A stretch of DNA of 64,000 nucleotides, from the NCBI RefSeq assembly GCF_000024345.1, contig NC_013729.1, positions 7,006,001-7,070,000 on the forward strand. Direction: 5' to 3'. This DNA is from Kribbella flavida DSM 17836 (GTDB lineage Bacteria; Actinomycetota; Actinomycetes; Propionibacteriales; Kribbellaceae). Under the pieces are notes generated by a model. That model ran no database searches, was not told the DNA's origin, and worked only from the letters and a program-made list of their open reading frames with translations. Position numbers and translations under genes: made by a program. Of the stretch, positions 35,757-44,583 are shown in pieces (the first letter of the stretch is position 1; each line of letters opens with the position of its first letter).

Positions 35757-36764
35757 TCAGCGCCGGAACTGCCCCGGCCCGAGCACCTGCCACCCCTTGG
35801 CGGCCGGATCCGCGATCGACCGCACCGGCAGCGTGAAGCTGCGGACCTGCCGGGCCGGCCGGCTGATCGCCCAGAACGTCGGGTTCCGGACCGACGACCG
35901 GTCCCACGCGATGCCCTGCCCCTGGATCTCCGGCAGGTGCACGGTCGCCACCCAGCGCAGCTCCGACCCGGCAACCGGCAGCGTCATCACGTACGCCTCG
36001 CCGAGGTCGTGCCCGGTCAGGTAGAGCCGTCCGTCCGGCCCCCACGACCCACCCGAGTTGCTCATCGGGCTGAACCGGTCGAGGATCGGCTTCGGGATCG
36101 TCCACCCGGCGACCACCTCGAACCGGTCGTTCAGCTTCACCACCTGGGTGTTGTAGGTCTGCCCGTACGGTTCGCTGCTGCCTTCGCGCGGCTTGTCGTA
36201 GTTGGCGAACCCGGCCCACCAGGCGCCGTCGTACCGGTCCAGCCAGGTCAGCGAACCGCGCTCGATGCCGAAGCTGTGCGTGCTGACGTGCCGCATCGTC
36301 CGGGTGTCGAAGACCTCGATCGAGCTCTCCATCGGCCACTCCGGGTAGTTCGAGTGGGCGGCGTACAACTTGCCATTGACCACAACCCCGCTGTCGAGGT
36401 GCTCGACCGGGCCGTCGGTGTCGCCGGCGAACTGCAGCAGCGGCTCGCCGGTGGAGCGGTCGTGCTTGGTGACGGTCCGGTTGTTCACCGCGTAGAAGTA
36501 CTTCGCGTCGACCGCGACCGCCTGGTTGGCGTCGAACGCCGGGTACGTCCGCACCGGCGTCGCCGGGAACGCCGGCGGCTCGACGTCGGCCGTACCGGCT
36601 GTCTGTACAGCGCGTGTGTCCGGGGCACCGTACGCACCGGCCGGTACGACGGCCGCGGCCGCCGCGGTGGTGGAAGCGGGACGCGCGGCCGCGGCGGCGA
36701 ACGGGCCGACCGCGGCTGCGGCGAGCACGGTCGACGCGGCGAGCAGGGCGGGAACCTTCTGCAT
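35757..36764 (-). CDS. Secreted protein, probable beta-propeller, unknown function
   Basis: 335 residues. The signal peptide ends in the Ala-rich stretch around residues 25-35. The mature part has recurring strands such as KYFYAVNNRTVTKHDRSTGE, GKLYAAHSNYPEWPMES and DGRLYLTGHDLGEAYV, which suggest a beta-propeller of the YncE/quinoprotein type. No catalytic motif was recognised. ATG 36764 follows GGAGG with correct spacing; the longer upstream frame is not needed. Confidence 0.75.
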   Translation of the reverse strand: MQKVPALLAASTVLAAAAVGPFAAAAARPASTTAAAAAVVPAGAYGAPDTRAVQTAGTADVEPPAFPATPVRTYPAFDANQAVAVDAKYFYAVNNRTVTKHDRSTGEPLLQFAGDTDGPVEHLDSGVVVNGKLYAAHSNYPEWPMESSIEVFDTRTMRHVSTHSFGIERGSLTWLDRYDGAWWAGFANYDKPREGSSEPYGQTYNTQVVKLNDRFEVVAGWTIPKPILDRFSPMSNSGGSWGPDGRLYLTGHDLGEAYVMTLPVAGSELRWVATVHLPEIQGQGIAWDRSSVRNPTFWAISRPARQVRSFTLPVRSIADPAAKGWQVLGPGQFRR

Positions 36765-36945
36765 GCTGACCTCCGAGGGGAAAGAACCTGCCCCGGCAGC
36801 CTCCGCCCGGCGCCGGAACACCCGCGGACCCGCAGATGAACCCGCCGCGTCAGGCAGGTTGCCGCCCACGGACCGGACCGCCGGCGACCAGCGCCCGCGC
36901 CGCGAAATAGGCTGGCCCGGACGCAGCCGACCCCAGGGAGATCCG

Positions 36946-37914
36946 ATGCCCCGCCCGCTCGTGTTGATGCCCGGCCCGATGAACCGCTCGGTCGCGGACG
37001 GTCTGGCCGGCGGCTTCGAGGTGCTCCGGCTCTGGGAGGCCGACGACCCGGACGTCGTCCTGGCCGAGCGGGGCAAGGACGTCGTCGCCGTCGCCACCGG
37101 CGGGACGCCGATCGACGGCGCCTTCCTGGACCGGGTGCCGGCCGTGCAGATCGTCGCGAGCTTCGGCGTCGGCTACGACCAGATCGACGCGGCCGCGGCG
37201 GCCGAGCGCGGCGTCGTGGTGACGAACACCCCCGGCGTGCTGGACGACGAGGTCGCCGACACCGCGCTGGGCCTGCTGCTGATGACCGCGCGGGAACTGC
37301 CGCAGGCCGAGCGCCACCTGCGCGACGGACATTGGCACGAGCGGCCGTACCCGTTGACCAAGGCAACCTTGACCGGCCGGAGGATGGGCATTCTCGGGCT
37401 CGGCCGGATCGGCGAGGCGATCGCCCACCGCGCCACGGCGTTCGGGATTTCCGTTGCCTACCACAACCGTCATCGCAAGGACGTCGACTACGACTACTAC
37501 CCGACGCCGGTCGAGCTGGCCGCGGCGAGCGACATCCTGATGATCGTGATCCCCGGCGGCGACGAGACCCGGCACCTGGTGAACGCCGAGGTGCTGCAGG
37601 CTCTCGGCCCCGACGGCATCCTGGTCAACGTCGCCCGCGGCTCCGTCGTCGACGAGCACGCGCTCGTCGAGGCGCTGCGCTCCGGCACGATCCAAAGCGC
37701 CGGTCTCGACGTCTTCGAGCACGAACCCGAGGTCCATCCCGGCCTGCTGGAGCTCGACAACGCCGTCCTGCTCCCCCACGTCGGCTCCGCCACCGTCCCG
37801 ACCCGCGACGCGATGGGCCGCCTGGTCGTCGACAACCTGGTCAGCTGGTTCGAGCACGGCACCCCCGTCACCCCGGTCCAGGAATCGGCCGACCTCGTCC
37901 GCCGGACGAACTGA
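36946..37914 (+). CDS. D-2-hydroxyacid dehydrogenase family (glyoxylate/hydroxypyruvate reductase-like)
   Basis: A 322-residue NAD(P)-dependent enzyme with the Rossmann motif GILGLGRIGEAIA, followed by NRHRKD at the second strand end (Arg/His pair consistent with NADPH). The catalytic triad is Arg in VNVARGSVVDE, Glu in FEHEPEV and His in LPHVGSAT. Length and motifs match GhrB-type reductases of glyoxylate and hydroxypyruvate. ATG 36946 follows AGGGAG. Confidence 0.9.
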   Translation: MPRPLVLMPGPMNRSVADGLAGGFEVLRLWEADDPDVVLAERGKDVVAVATGGTPIDGAFLDRVPAVQIVASFGVGYDQIDAAAAAERGVVVTNTPGVLDDEVADTALGLLLMTARELPQAERHLRDGHWHERPYPLTKATLTGRRMGILGLGRIGEAIAHRATAFGISVAYHNRHRKDVDYDYYPTPVELAAASDILMIVIPGGDETRHLVNAEVLQALGPDGILVNVARGSVVDEHALVEALRSGTIQSAGLDVFEHEPEVHPGLLELDNAVLLPHVGSATVPTRDAMGRLVVDNLVSWFEHGTPVTPVQESADLVRRTN

Positions 37915-37937
37915 CGCCCGATCTTCAGCGTCGGTGA

Positions 37938-38441
37938 TCAGGCGGGATCGAGGTCCCAGATCCGGCCGGTTTGCCAGGCGTACTCCCACGCCTGGATGTC
38001 CGGCGGCCCGATGCCGAAGCCGGTGAGGATCGCGCAGACCTGTTCGCGGTGGTGGTTGGCGTGGTTCAACGCCTGGGCGATGAAGATACCGGCCCGCGTA
38101 CCCCGGGTGCCGTTGTCGACGATGACCACCCGCTCGACCTCGATCGGTCCACCCAGCACCTGCTCCCAGACCGCGCCGGCCACGTCGTTCCACCGCGCCA
38201 GCAGTTCGAAGTCCGGCGTCTCCGCGCTGTCGACGAACTCGAGCTCCCGCTGCGCCAGCCGCCGCACATAACTCCCGTCACACCGCACGACGTGCTCCAG
38301 CGTCGCCAGGATCCCGCCGTACGTCCCGACCCCGGTCACCTCCAGCTGCTCCACCGACAACCCCTGCTCCCGGCAGAACCCGATCAGCCTCTTCGTCGCC
38401 CAGTTGTTGTGCCGGACCGCATCCACCAGTACGTCGTTCAC
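37938..38441 (-). CDS. DinB-family metal-binding protein
   Basis: A 167-residue four-helix-bundle protein. Likely metal ligands are His in ATLEHVVRCDG and the paired His of LNHANHHREQV. DinB superfamily members include thiol-dependent S-transferases (for mycothiol in actinomycetes), but the role here is not determinable. GTG start at 38441. Confidence 0.82.
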   Translation of the reverse strand: MNDVLVDAVRHNNWATKRLIGFCREQGLSVEQLEVTGVGTYGGILATLEHVVRCDGSYVRRLAQRELEFVDSAETPDFELLARWNDVAGAVWEQVLGGPIEVERVVIVDNGTRGTRAGIFIAQALNHANHHREQVCAILTGFGIGPPDIQAWEYAWQTGRIWDLDPA

Positions 38442-38573
38442 CTTCGCGCCCCAATCCTCGCCTCCCCCGACGCTAGCCCCCGGTCACCGGCCGCGAGTAC
38501 TCATTTACCTTGGGCACATCGTCAGTACTGCGCCTGCCGGCCGTCGGGCAGGCGCAGGGGCTCGGGGTGCCCG

Positions 38574-38987
38574 TCAGCTGGGCGGTGCGGTGATGTTGAC
38601 CATCCAGGCGGTCCCGAACCGGTCCACGCACATGCCGAACTCGTCGCCCCACATCTGCTTCTCCAGCGGCACCCCGATCGTGCCGCCGTCCGCGAGCTTG
38701 TCCCAGTAGGCGTGCAGCTCGTCGCTGTCGTCGCCGCTCAGGCTGACCGACACGTTGGTGCCCGGGGTGAACTCCATGCCCTCCGGGACGTCGGACGCCA
38801 TCAGCGTGTAGCCGCTGGGAGTCTCCAGCTGGCTGTGCATGATCTTGTCCGCGTCCGGGGAGTCCGGCGCCCCGAACTCGCCGAAGGTGTTCAGCACCAG
38901 GTCACCGCCGAAGACTCCCTGGTAGAACTCCATCGCCTCCCGCGCGGCACCGTCGAACGCGATGTACGGATTGAGCCGAGATGCCAT
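38574..38987 (-). CDS. PhnB-like VOC-family protein
   Basis: A 137-residue protein, with LNPYIAFDGAAREAMEFYQGVFGG at the start, LMASDVPEGMEFTPGTNVSVSLSG in the middle and the closing WGDEFGMCVDRFGTAWMVNI, all characteristic of the PhnB/YjdN branch of the VOC superfamily. Function unknown. ATG 38987 follows GGGGAG. The 216 bases upstream (38988-39203) show no gene. Confidence 0.87.
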   Translation of the reverse strand: MASRLNPYIAFDGAAREAMEFYQGVFGGDLVLNTFGEFGAPDSPDADKIMHSQLETPSGYTLMASDVPEGMEFTPGTNVSVSLSGDDSDELHAYWDKLADGGTIGVPLEKQMWGDEFGMCVDRFGTAWMVNITAPPS

Positions 38988-39203
38988 CACACACTCCCCT
39001 TGCCGAGCCTGACCTGCTGATCTTTCGCACACTAGACCCCGGCGGCGACGGTTCGCGATGCCTCGAAAGCACAGTTCACCGACAACCTCATCACGTGACC
39101 GTGCCCGCTCGGTGGGTAGTCGTTGTCCTGGACAACCGTTCCGCAGCGGAGTGGCCGCCGGAAATTCCCGGCGGTTCACGGAACCCGGGGCTAGGGTGAG
39201 CCG

Positions 39204-39578
39204 ATGATCCCTCGCCACATCACTGTCGACGCCGCCAATCCCTACCAGCTGGCGACGTTCTGGAGCCAGGCGACCGGCTGGCCGGTCTCCGCCGACGACG
39301 CGCCGGGCGACAACGAAGTGCTGGTCGAGGCGCCGGCACCCGTGCCCGGACTGCTGTTCATCGGCGTACCGGAGGGCAAGACGGTGAAGAACCGCGTGCA
39401 CCTCGACTGGGTCCCCGACGAGCGCACCCGCGACGAGGAAGTCGACCGCCTGGTCGCCCTCGGCGCCACCGTGCACGAGGACCACCGCACCCCCGACGGC
39501 CCCGGCTGGGTCACCCTGCGCGACCCCGAAGGCAACGAGTTCTGCATCGAACGCAGCGCCGCCGAACGCGCCGAGTAG
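39204..39578 (+). CDS. Glyoxalase-like domain (VOC) protein
   Basis: A 124-residue single glyoxalase-like unit: RHITVDAANPYQLATFWSQATGW, then VHLDWVPDERTRDEEVDRLVALGA and the C-terminal WVTLRDPEGNEFCIE. It belongs to the VOC superfamily. Substrate unknown; the third VOC gene within 4 kb. Confidence 0.85.
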   Translation: MIPRHITVDAANPYQLATFWSQATGWPVSADDAPGDNEVLVEAPAPVPGLLFIGVPEGKTVKNRVHLDWVPDERTRDEEVDRLVALGATVHEDHRTPDGPGWVTLRDPEGNEFCIERSAAERAE

Positions 39579-39627
39579 GGCTGCCGAGCGGCCACCGACA
39601 CCGGCTTGCTGAGTGCTGCGGGTTCGC

Positions 39628-40308
39628 TCAGCCGACGGCGCGGATCGCCGCGCCCAGCCGTTGCATTCCGTGCGCGATCGCGTCTGCCCCGGCCGCGGCC
39701 AGCTCGGCTCCGCGTTCGGGCGACTTGGCGTAGCCGACCGACGGCATCCCGACCCGCCGGCTGAACTCGATGTCGCTCGCCGAGTCCCCGACCATCAGGC
39801 AGCGGCCCGCCGCGACGCCGAGCTCCGGCAGCAGGCCGTCGATCAGCGCCGGATTGGGCTTCATCAGCTCCGGCCGCCCGAACGGCCGGCCGACCACGCC
39901 CTCGACCCGCCCGACCAGCCCTTCCCGCTCCAGGAAAGACTGCACCGCCACCCCACAGTTGTTGCTCACTACTACGACCCGGCGCCCGGTCTCCGCACAC
40001 GCGTCCAGGAACTCGACCACTCCCGGCGTCACCGGAGCCGTGCCGGCCGCCTCGACCTCGCCAGCGACCGACGCCCGTTCGACGTCCTCGACCACCTGCG
40101 GCGCGCGGACGCCGGCGAACTCCAGCACGACCAGGTGCTGCACCGTCGCCCGCACCACCTCCGGCAGTTCCACCCCGGCCCGCAGCAACGGTTCCCGCGC
40201 GCGATCCCCGATCCGGCTCCCACTTCCCCGCGGAAACAGATCCGCCACCGGCCCGTCGAAGTCCAGCAGAACAACCTCGGTCCCCCGAAGCATTTCAGCC
40301 ACCGTCAT
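39628..40308 (-). CDS. HAD-superfamily hydrolase
   Basis: A 226-residue phosphatase-like protein: motif I is VVLLDFDGPVADLF (nucleophile and acid Asp), motif II VVVVSNN, motif III Lys in LMKPNPALI, motif IV CLMVGDSASDIEFS. The helical cap between motifs I and II is type C1, as in phosphoglycolate phosphatases. Substrate not predictable. ATG 40308 chosen; ATG 40293 is an alternative. Confidence 0.87.
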   Translation of the reverse strand: MTVAEMLRGTEVVLLDFDGPVADLFPRGSGSRIGDRAREPLLRAGVELPEVVRATVQHLVVLEFAGVRAPQVVEDVERASVAGEVEAAGTAPVTPGVVEFLDACAETGRRVVVVSNNCGVAVQSFLEREGLVGRVEGVVGRPFGRPELMKPNPALIDGLLPELGVAAGRCLMVGDSASDIEFSRRVGMPSVGYAKSPERGAELAAAGADAIAHGMQRLGAAIRAVG

Positions 40309-40383
40309 TACACAACTGTCCCAGCCGCCTCGATCCCCCCGGACGCCGGTCCCCTGGCACCGCCGCCAACACCTGACCACGCC

Positions 40384-40758
40384 CTAGGAGATCGCCGTCG
40401 CCTGCGACCACCGGACCCGCCACATCCCGTCGTCGCCGACGGCGTACACGTCCAGGTGCCACGCGTCGAGCTTCGCCGAGTCGTTGCCCTTGACCGCGAT
40501 CTCGATCGCCGACCGGTACCGCAGGACGGCGAGCGCCCCGTCGGCCAGCACCTCGATCTCCGACACCGCCTCGAACCGCCGGTAGTCGATCTCCCCGTTC
40601 GCGATCCCGCCGAGGTACTCCTCCTTGGACCACACCAACCCGCTCGGCGTCACGAGCCGGAAGTCGTCGGCGTGCACCAGTTCCGCCGCCACCACGTCCT
40701 TCTCCACCAGCGCCCGCAACCGCGCCCGTTCGATCCGCCGCAGCTCATCCGCATCCAT
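40384..40758 (-). CDS. NTF2-like (SnoaL/DUF4440) protein
   Basis: A 124-residue protein with the cone-shaped NTF2 fold pattern: ELRRIERARLRALVEKDVVAAELVHADDFRLVTPSG, then KEEYLGGI and a terminal strand WRVRWSQATAIS. It belongs to the DUF4440 branch. Its activity is unknown; members act as small-molecule isomerases or as binding proteins. Confidence 0.8.
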   Translation of the reverse strand: MDADELRRIERARLRALVEKDVVAAELVHADDFRLVTPSGLVWSKEEYLGGIANGEIDYRRFEAVSEIEVLADGALAVLRYRSAIEIAVKGNDSAKLDAWHLDVYAVGDDGMWRVRWSQATAIS

Positions 40759-40848
40759 TCCGCCAACTTAACCGCGCTCGTCGGCGCGGCGTCGGCAGGG
40801 ACACCGGCCCGAGCGGCGGGACCTGTCCCGATCGGGCATGCTGGCCTC

Positions 40849-41265
40849 ATGTCCTCCACCGAGGTACCCGAGGCAGCGCCCGGCGAGGTCACCTTCACCC
40901 TCGCCTGGGAGAACACCGACGACGGCCTGCGCGGCATGCTCGAGGCGGTGAACGTCAGCGACCACCCGGTCCGGCTCACCGGCAAACCCGGCGTCACCCC
41001 GGTCGGCACCGACGGCATCAAGCTCGACACCACCACGATCGTCTCGCTGGAGGCGCTGATCCCCGGCTACGTCGTGCTCGAACCGGGCGAGCGGGCGACG
41101 TCCCCGGTCTACTGGAGCGCGTGGTCGGGCCCGAACGCGGGCGACACGGTGATCGTGGAGTGGAACGGCTGCGAGGCCGAGGCGGCCGTCACCGGCCCAC
41201 GCCAGCCCGTGTCCCGGGAGGGCGCGACGAACCTCTCGACCTCCTGGTTCGCCAAGGCCGACTGA
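40849..41265 (+). CDS. Beta-rich hypothetical protein (DUF4232-like)
   Basis: A 138-residue protein without signal peptide. The pattern EVTFTLAWENTDDGLRGMLEAVNVSDHPVRLTGKPGV, followed by PGERATSPVYWSAWSG and VEWNG, is like the immunoglobulin-like DUF4232 domain, but it lacks the usual secretion signal. Role unknown. Confidence 0.65.
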   Translation: MSSTEVPEAAPGEVTFTLAWENTDDGLRGMLEAVNVSDHPVRLTGKPGVTPVGTDGIKLDTTTIVSLEALIPGYVVLEPGERATSPVYWSAWSGPNAGDTVIVEWNGCEAEAAVTGPRQPVSREGATNLSTSWFAKAD

Positions 41266-41326
41266 CGCGCGGACGGCGTACCAGAACTCGGTTGCCGCGC
41301 TCCGCGCCCGCTGCCAGGGTCGGGGA

Positions 41327-42175
41327 ATGCCCACCTTCAGCACGTACGACGGAACCGAGCTCGCCTATCACCTCCTCGGCGATTCGCCCGGCGACGCCCC
41401 GATCGTCTGTGTCCCCGGTGGCCCGATGCAGGCGTCGGCCTATCTCGGCGACCTCGGCGGCCTGGCCACGCATTGCCCGCTGATCCAGCTCGATCTGCGC
41501 GGCACCGGCGACTCCGCGATCCCCGCCGACCCCACGTCGTACCGCTGCGACCGCCAGGTCGGCGACGTCGAGGCCCTTCGCCGGCACCTCGGCCTCGAGA
41601 GCCTGAACCTGCTGGCCCATTCCGGCGGCACCAACTTGGCCGTCCAGTACGCCGCCCGCCACCCCGAGCACGTCGCCAAGCTGGCCCTGATCTCGCCCAG
41701 CGCCTTCGGCGTCGGCCTCACCATCACCGGCGAGCAGCGCCTCGCCGCCGCCCGGCTCCGCGCGGACGAGCCGTGGTTTCCCACCGCGTACGCCGCCCTG
41801 CAGGAGATCGTCGCCGGCAACTTCGCCCCCGACCACTGGCAGGCCATCGCACCGCTCTCCCACGGCCGCTGGGACGACGCCGCGCAAGCCATGGAAGCCG
41901 CCGGCGCCACCCAGAAGAACGACGAGGCCGCCGGGATCTACGGCTCCGACGACGCCTTCACCCCCGAGGCCACCCGTACGGCGCTCGCGGCGTTCCCGCA
42001 CCCGGTCCTGGTGCTCGCCGGCCGCACCGATGTCGGCGTTCCGGCTCCCGTCGCCACCGAGTACGCCGCTCTCTTCCCCCACTCCACGCTGACGATCCAG
42101 CCCGCCTCGGGCCACTTCCCCTGGCTGGACGACCCGCGGTCCTTCACCACCACGGTCTCGGCCTTCTTCGCCTGA
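41327..42175 (+). CDS. alpha/beta hydrolase, proline iminopeptidase-like
   Basis: 282 residues. The oxyanion motif CVPGGPMQ and DLRGTGDS resemble the S33 proline iminopeptidase group. The nucleophile is in LLAHSGGTNLAVQYA, the acid is the Asp of VLAGRTDVG and the His lies in ASGHFPWLDDP. It may be an aminopeptidase or an esterase. ATG at 41327. Confidence 0.85.
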   Translation: MPTFSTYDGTELAYHLLGDSPGDAPIVCVPGGPMQASAYLGDLGGLATHCPLIQLDLRGTGDSAIPADPTSYRCDRQVGDVEALRRHLGLESLNLLAHSGGTNLAVQYAARHPEHVAKLALISPSAFGVGLTITGEQRLAAARLRADEPWFPTAYAALQEIVAGNFAPDHWQAIAPLSHGRWDDAAQAMEAAGATQKNDEAAGIYGSDDAFTPEATRTALAAFPHPVLVLAGRTDVGVPAPVATEYAALFPHSTLTIQPASGHFPWLDDPRSFTTTVSAFFA

Positions 42176-42225
42176 CCCGGCCGCAGCGTCCGGCGTACGG
42201 CGGGGTGGCTCGTATCCTGACCCCC

Positions 42226-42513
42226 ATGGACGTCCAGTTCACCGGCGACATCTGGTACTGGCGAGGACCCTCGCCCTTCTACTTCGTCTCCGTGCCCGAC
42301 GACGAGTCGACCGACATCCAGGCCACCGCCACCTCCGTCAGCTACGGCTGGGGCATGATCCCGGTCGCCGCTCAGGTCGGCGGCACCACCTGGACCACGT
42401 CGCTCTACCCCAAGGACGGCCGCTACGTGGTCCCGCTCAAGGACGCCGTCCGCAAGGCCGAGTCGCTGGCCGAGGGCGACACCATCACCGTCCACCTCAC
42501 CATCGACGTCTGA
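42226..42513 (+). CDS. DUF1905 domain protein
   Basis: A 95-residue small beta-barrel protein with FTGDIWYWRGPSPFYFVSVPDD, YGWGMIPVAAQVGGTTWTTSLYPKDGRYVVPLKDAVRKAE and GDTITVHLTI, diagnostic of DUF1905. Biochemical function is unknown. Confidence 0.85.
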   Translation: MDVQFTGDIWYWRGPSPFYFVSVPDDESTDIQATATSVSYGWGMIPVAAQVGGTTWTTSLYPKDGRYVVPLKDAVRKAESLAEGDTITVHLTIDV

Positions 42514-42549
42514 CCGACGGTTGTCGCGGTTCACCTTAGAGTTGGCGCG

Positions 42550-42879
42550 GTGAATCTGAACGACTACCAACAAGCAGCGCTGCGGACAGCTGCCCCGAAA
42601 GACAAGCCGAACGAGCTGTTCCATCTCCTGCTCGGACTGGTCGGCGAAACCGGCGAGATCGCCGAAAAGGCCAAGAAGATCGTCCGCGACCACAACAGCG
42701 ACTTCTCCCGGTGGGACCTCGATGACCTCACCAAGGAACTCGGCGACACGCTCTGGTACGTCGCCGTGCTCGCGGACCATTTCGGCGTCTCGCTGGACGA
42801 CGTCGCCCACCGCAACATCGCCAAACTCGCCGACCGGCAATCCCGGGCAGCCCTCGGCGGCAGCGGCGACAACCGCTGA
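42550..42879 (+). CDS. MazG-like nucleotide pyrophosphohydrolase
   Basis: A 109-residue all-helical protein. The metal-binding EXXE motif is in GLVGETGEIAEKAKK and the EXXD motif in KELGDTLWYVAVLAD. Such small MazG/MazG-like enzymes hydrolyse (d)NTPs to the monophosphate, cleaning the nucleotide pool. GTG 42550 start. Confidence 0.88.
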   Translation: MNLNDYQQAALRTAAPKDKPNELFHLLLGLVGETGEIAEKAKKIVRDHNSDFSRWDLDDLTKELGDTLWYVAVLADHFGVSLDDVAHRNIAKLADRQSRAALGGSGDNR

Positions 42880-42951
42880 CTGCCGGTCCCTGCGCCGAAG
42901 GTCCACCAGGTGCGCGTGCAGATCGCGGTCGACCGGCTGCGGTGTCGACCG

Positions 42952-43548
42952 TCAGCCGCCAGAACTCCCGCCGAGTATGGATCCACCGCCTTGCCCTGAA
43001 CGGCTGCGCCGATAGAGGTCGCGGAGCAGGCAGATCTCGGCGCCGTGGTGAACGACCTCCACACTCGTGTACAGGACCTTCCTCGCCATCGGAGCGTCGG
43101 CGAACTCCGGCGGAACCGATGCACCTTGCGGCTCGGCAAGCCCTCTGTCGCCGAGTCGCCGCACCCCTTCGACCCACGTGTCATGGGCGTCGTCGAGCTG
43201 ACGGAGCGCCTGCTGGGCGTCGCCCGCACAGTCGAACGACGCGATGTGCGCCGGCGGGCCGCCGAAGTCCGTGCCGTTCATCTCTGCGAATCCGACGATC
43301 AGATGCGCGAGACGCCAGGCGATGGTGGTGACCGGCTCTGACTTCGCGCCTCACCGAAGTCCCAGGTGAAGTCTTCGTTCCCGAGTGACACCGGCGCCGA
43401 GCTCGCCCCTCGGCGGCTGACTGTCCAGCAACCGGAACCGGCTGCCAGAAGTAGTCATCATCGGTCAGGCCATCGAGCCGAGACGCAGCCGATGCCGCCA
43501 GTGCGACTCGAGCTGCTCGATCAGCTCTGCGTTCCAGTCGACGCCCAT
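42952..43548 (-). pseudogene. DinB-family gene broken by three frameshifts
   Basis: The reading starts at ATG 43548 with MGVDWNAELIEQLESHWRHR. It shifts frame near 43485 to LDGLTDDDYFWQPVPV, near 43435 to CWTV followed by PVSLGNEDFTWDFGEA, and near 43345 to SEPVTTIAWRLAHLIVGFAE. It then continues in a single open frame (42952-43281) to VEVVHHGAEICLLRDLYRR. Put together the pieces give one normal DinB protein of about 190 residues with its metal-binding His near the end. Individual open pieces are unlikely to be functional. Confidence 0.85.
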
Positions 43549-43649
43549 CGCCGGATGGTAGCCCGCACTACTCCACCGCGCTGGACTACCGGGCCAAGGG
43601 GCGCTGCCGTCCGCCGCTGTGCGCAGATTGCTCGCGATGGCTTCGGAGG

Positions 43650-43735
43650 TCTCGCCCGACACCACTCATAGTCGAGCTCTGACACCAACTCGGTCGGGCG
43701 GCATGGGAGTGTTGGTCTGACTCGACACCACCCGT
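43650..43735 (+). repeat. Left copy of an inverted repeat flanking the TetR-SDR-MFS cassette
   Basis: CCGACACCACTCATAG, then TCGAGCTCTGACACCAACTC, then TGTTGGTCTG and TCGACACCACC. The same blocks in the same order occur inverted at 47947-48026, with about 80 percent matching bases by eye. Confidence 0.75.
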
Positions 43736-43841
43736 GAGTTGCTGGTGGCGTCGACCATGGTGACGAGTTCGAGTCGCTCGCGCGGTGTGAGCGGTGTTGA
43801 TGCAATGGGCCTGTGGCCTGGTCGATCGATCGGCGGCCGGC

Positions 43842-44471
43842 TCAGTGGTCACGGTGACTCTGCTCGGCGGTAGGCCAGTTCTGCACTGCCAGCTCTGCGA
43901 CCGCTTGGAGGGTCTCGGGTGCTACGCCGCTGGCGGCTTGGACTGCGATGCCGTTCCCGACTGTCATCAGATAGCGGGCGAGGAGTTCGGGGTCCGTGTC
44001 GGCGGGGAGGTCGCCCTCGTCGATGGCGCGGGTGAATCGTTCGCGCAGCATGGTGGCGGCATCGTTGCGCCAGTTGGCCAGGGTTTCCTGGGTGCGGCGG
44101 GATGCCTCTCCGACCGCGAGACCGGCCTGGACGCCCATGCATCCAGCAGGATCACCCGGATGTGTCGTGGCCTCTACGGCGCCGGCGAGGAAGGCTGTGG
44201 CGACCGCGCGGGCGGTCGGCTGTTGCCGGGCTCGGACGGCGTACGAGGCGGGGCCTTCGGTGTAGCGCTGGAGAGCCTTCTGGAAGAGCTCCTCCTTGTT
44301 TCCGAACGCCGCGTACATGCTCGTCCGAGTGATGCCCATCGCGTCGGTGAGAGCGCTGAGGCTCGCGCCTTCGTACCCGTGCTCCCAGAAGACGCGCATC
44401 GCGCGTTCCAGGGCCGCGTCGGCGTCGAAGCCGCGGGGGCGCCCGGGCGATGCCTTCTGCTGAGCCTGCAT
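43842..44471 (-). CDS. TetR-family regulator of the adjacent SDR cassette
   Basis: A 209-residue regulator. The HTH is FDADAALERAMRVFWEHGYEGASLSALTDAMGITRTSMYAAFGNKEELF, and the C-terminal domain carries GCMGVQAGLAVGE and RYLMTVGNGIAVQAASG, typical of the AcrR/YxaF-like group controlling reductases. It is divergent from the SDR gene, with two matching operator sites between them. Confidence 0.9.
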   Translation of the reverse strand: MQAQQKASPGRPRGFDADAALERAMRVFWEHGYEGASLSALTDAMGITRTSMYAAFGNKEELFQKALQRYTEGPASYAVRARQQPTARAVATAFLAGAVEATTHPGDPAGCMGVQAGLAVGEASRRTQETLANWRNDAATMLRERFTRAIDEGDLPADTDPELLARYLMTVGNGIAVQAASGVAPETLQAVAELAVQNWPTAEQSHRDH

Positions 44472-44491
44472 GCCGCCATCGTACCCGTTAT

Positions 44492-44543
44492 GTACCGATC
44501 GATACGCATTGTGCTACCGTCACTATTCAGTACCGATCGGTGC
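44492..44543. promoter_or_regulatory. Twin TetR operator sites
   Basis: GTACCGATCGATAC (44492-44505) and GTACCGATCGGTGC (44530-44543) share the palindromic core ACCGATCGGT-type sequence. They lie between the divergent TetR and SDR starts. Confidence 0.8.
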
Positions 44544-44583
44544 ATAAATGGGTGGTTCTAGCCGCCCGCGAGAGCGGAGACAC

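Noticed and set aside
43650-43735. An integron attC site or a defined IS end in the inverted repeat
   Set aside because: The GTTRRRY/RYYYAAC core sites are not satisfied, and no known IS terminal sequence could be assigned with confidence.
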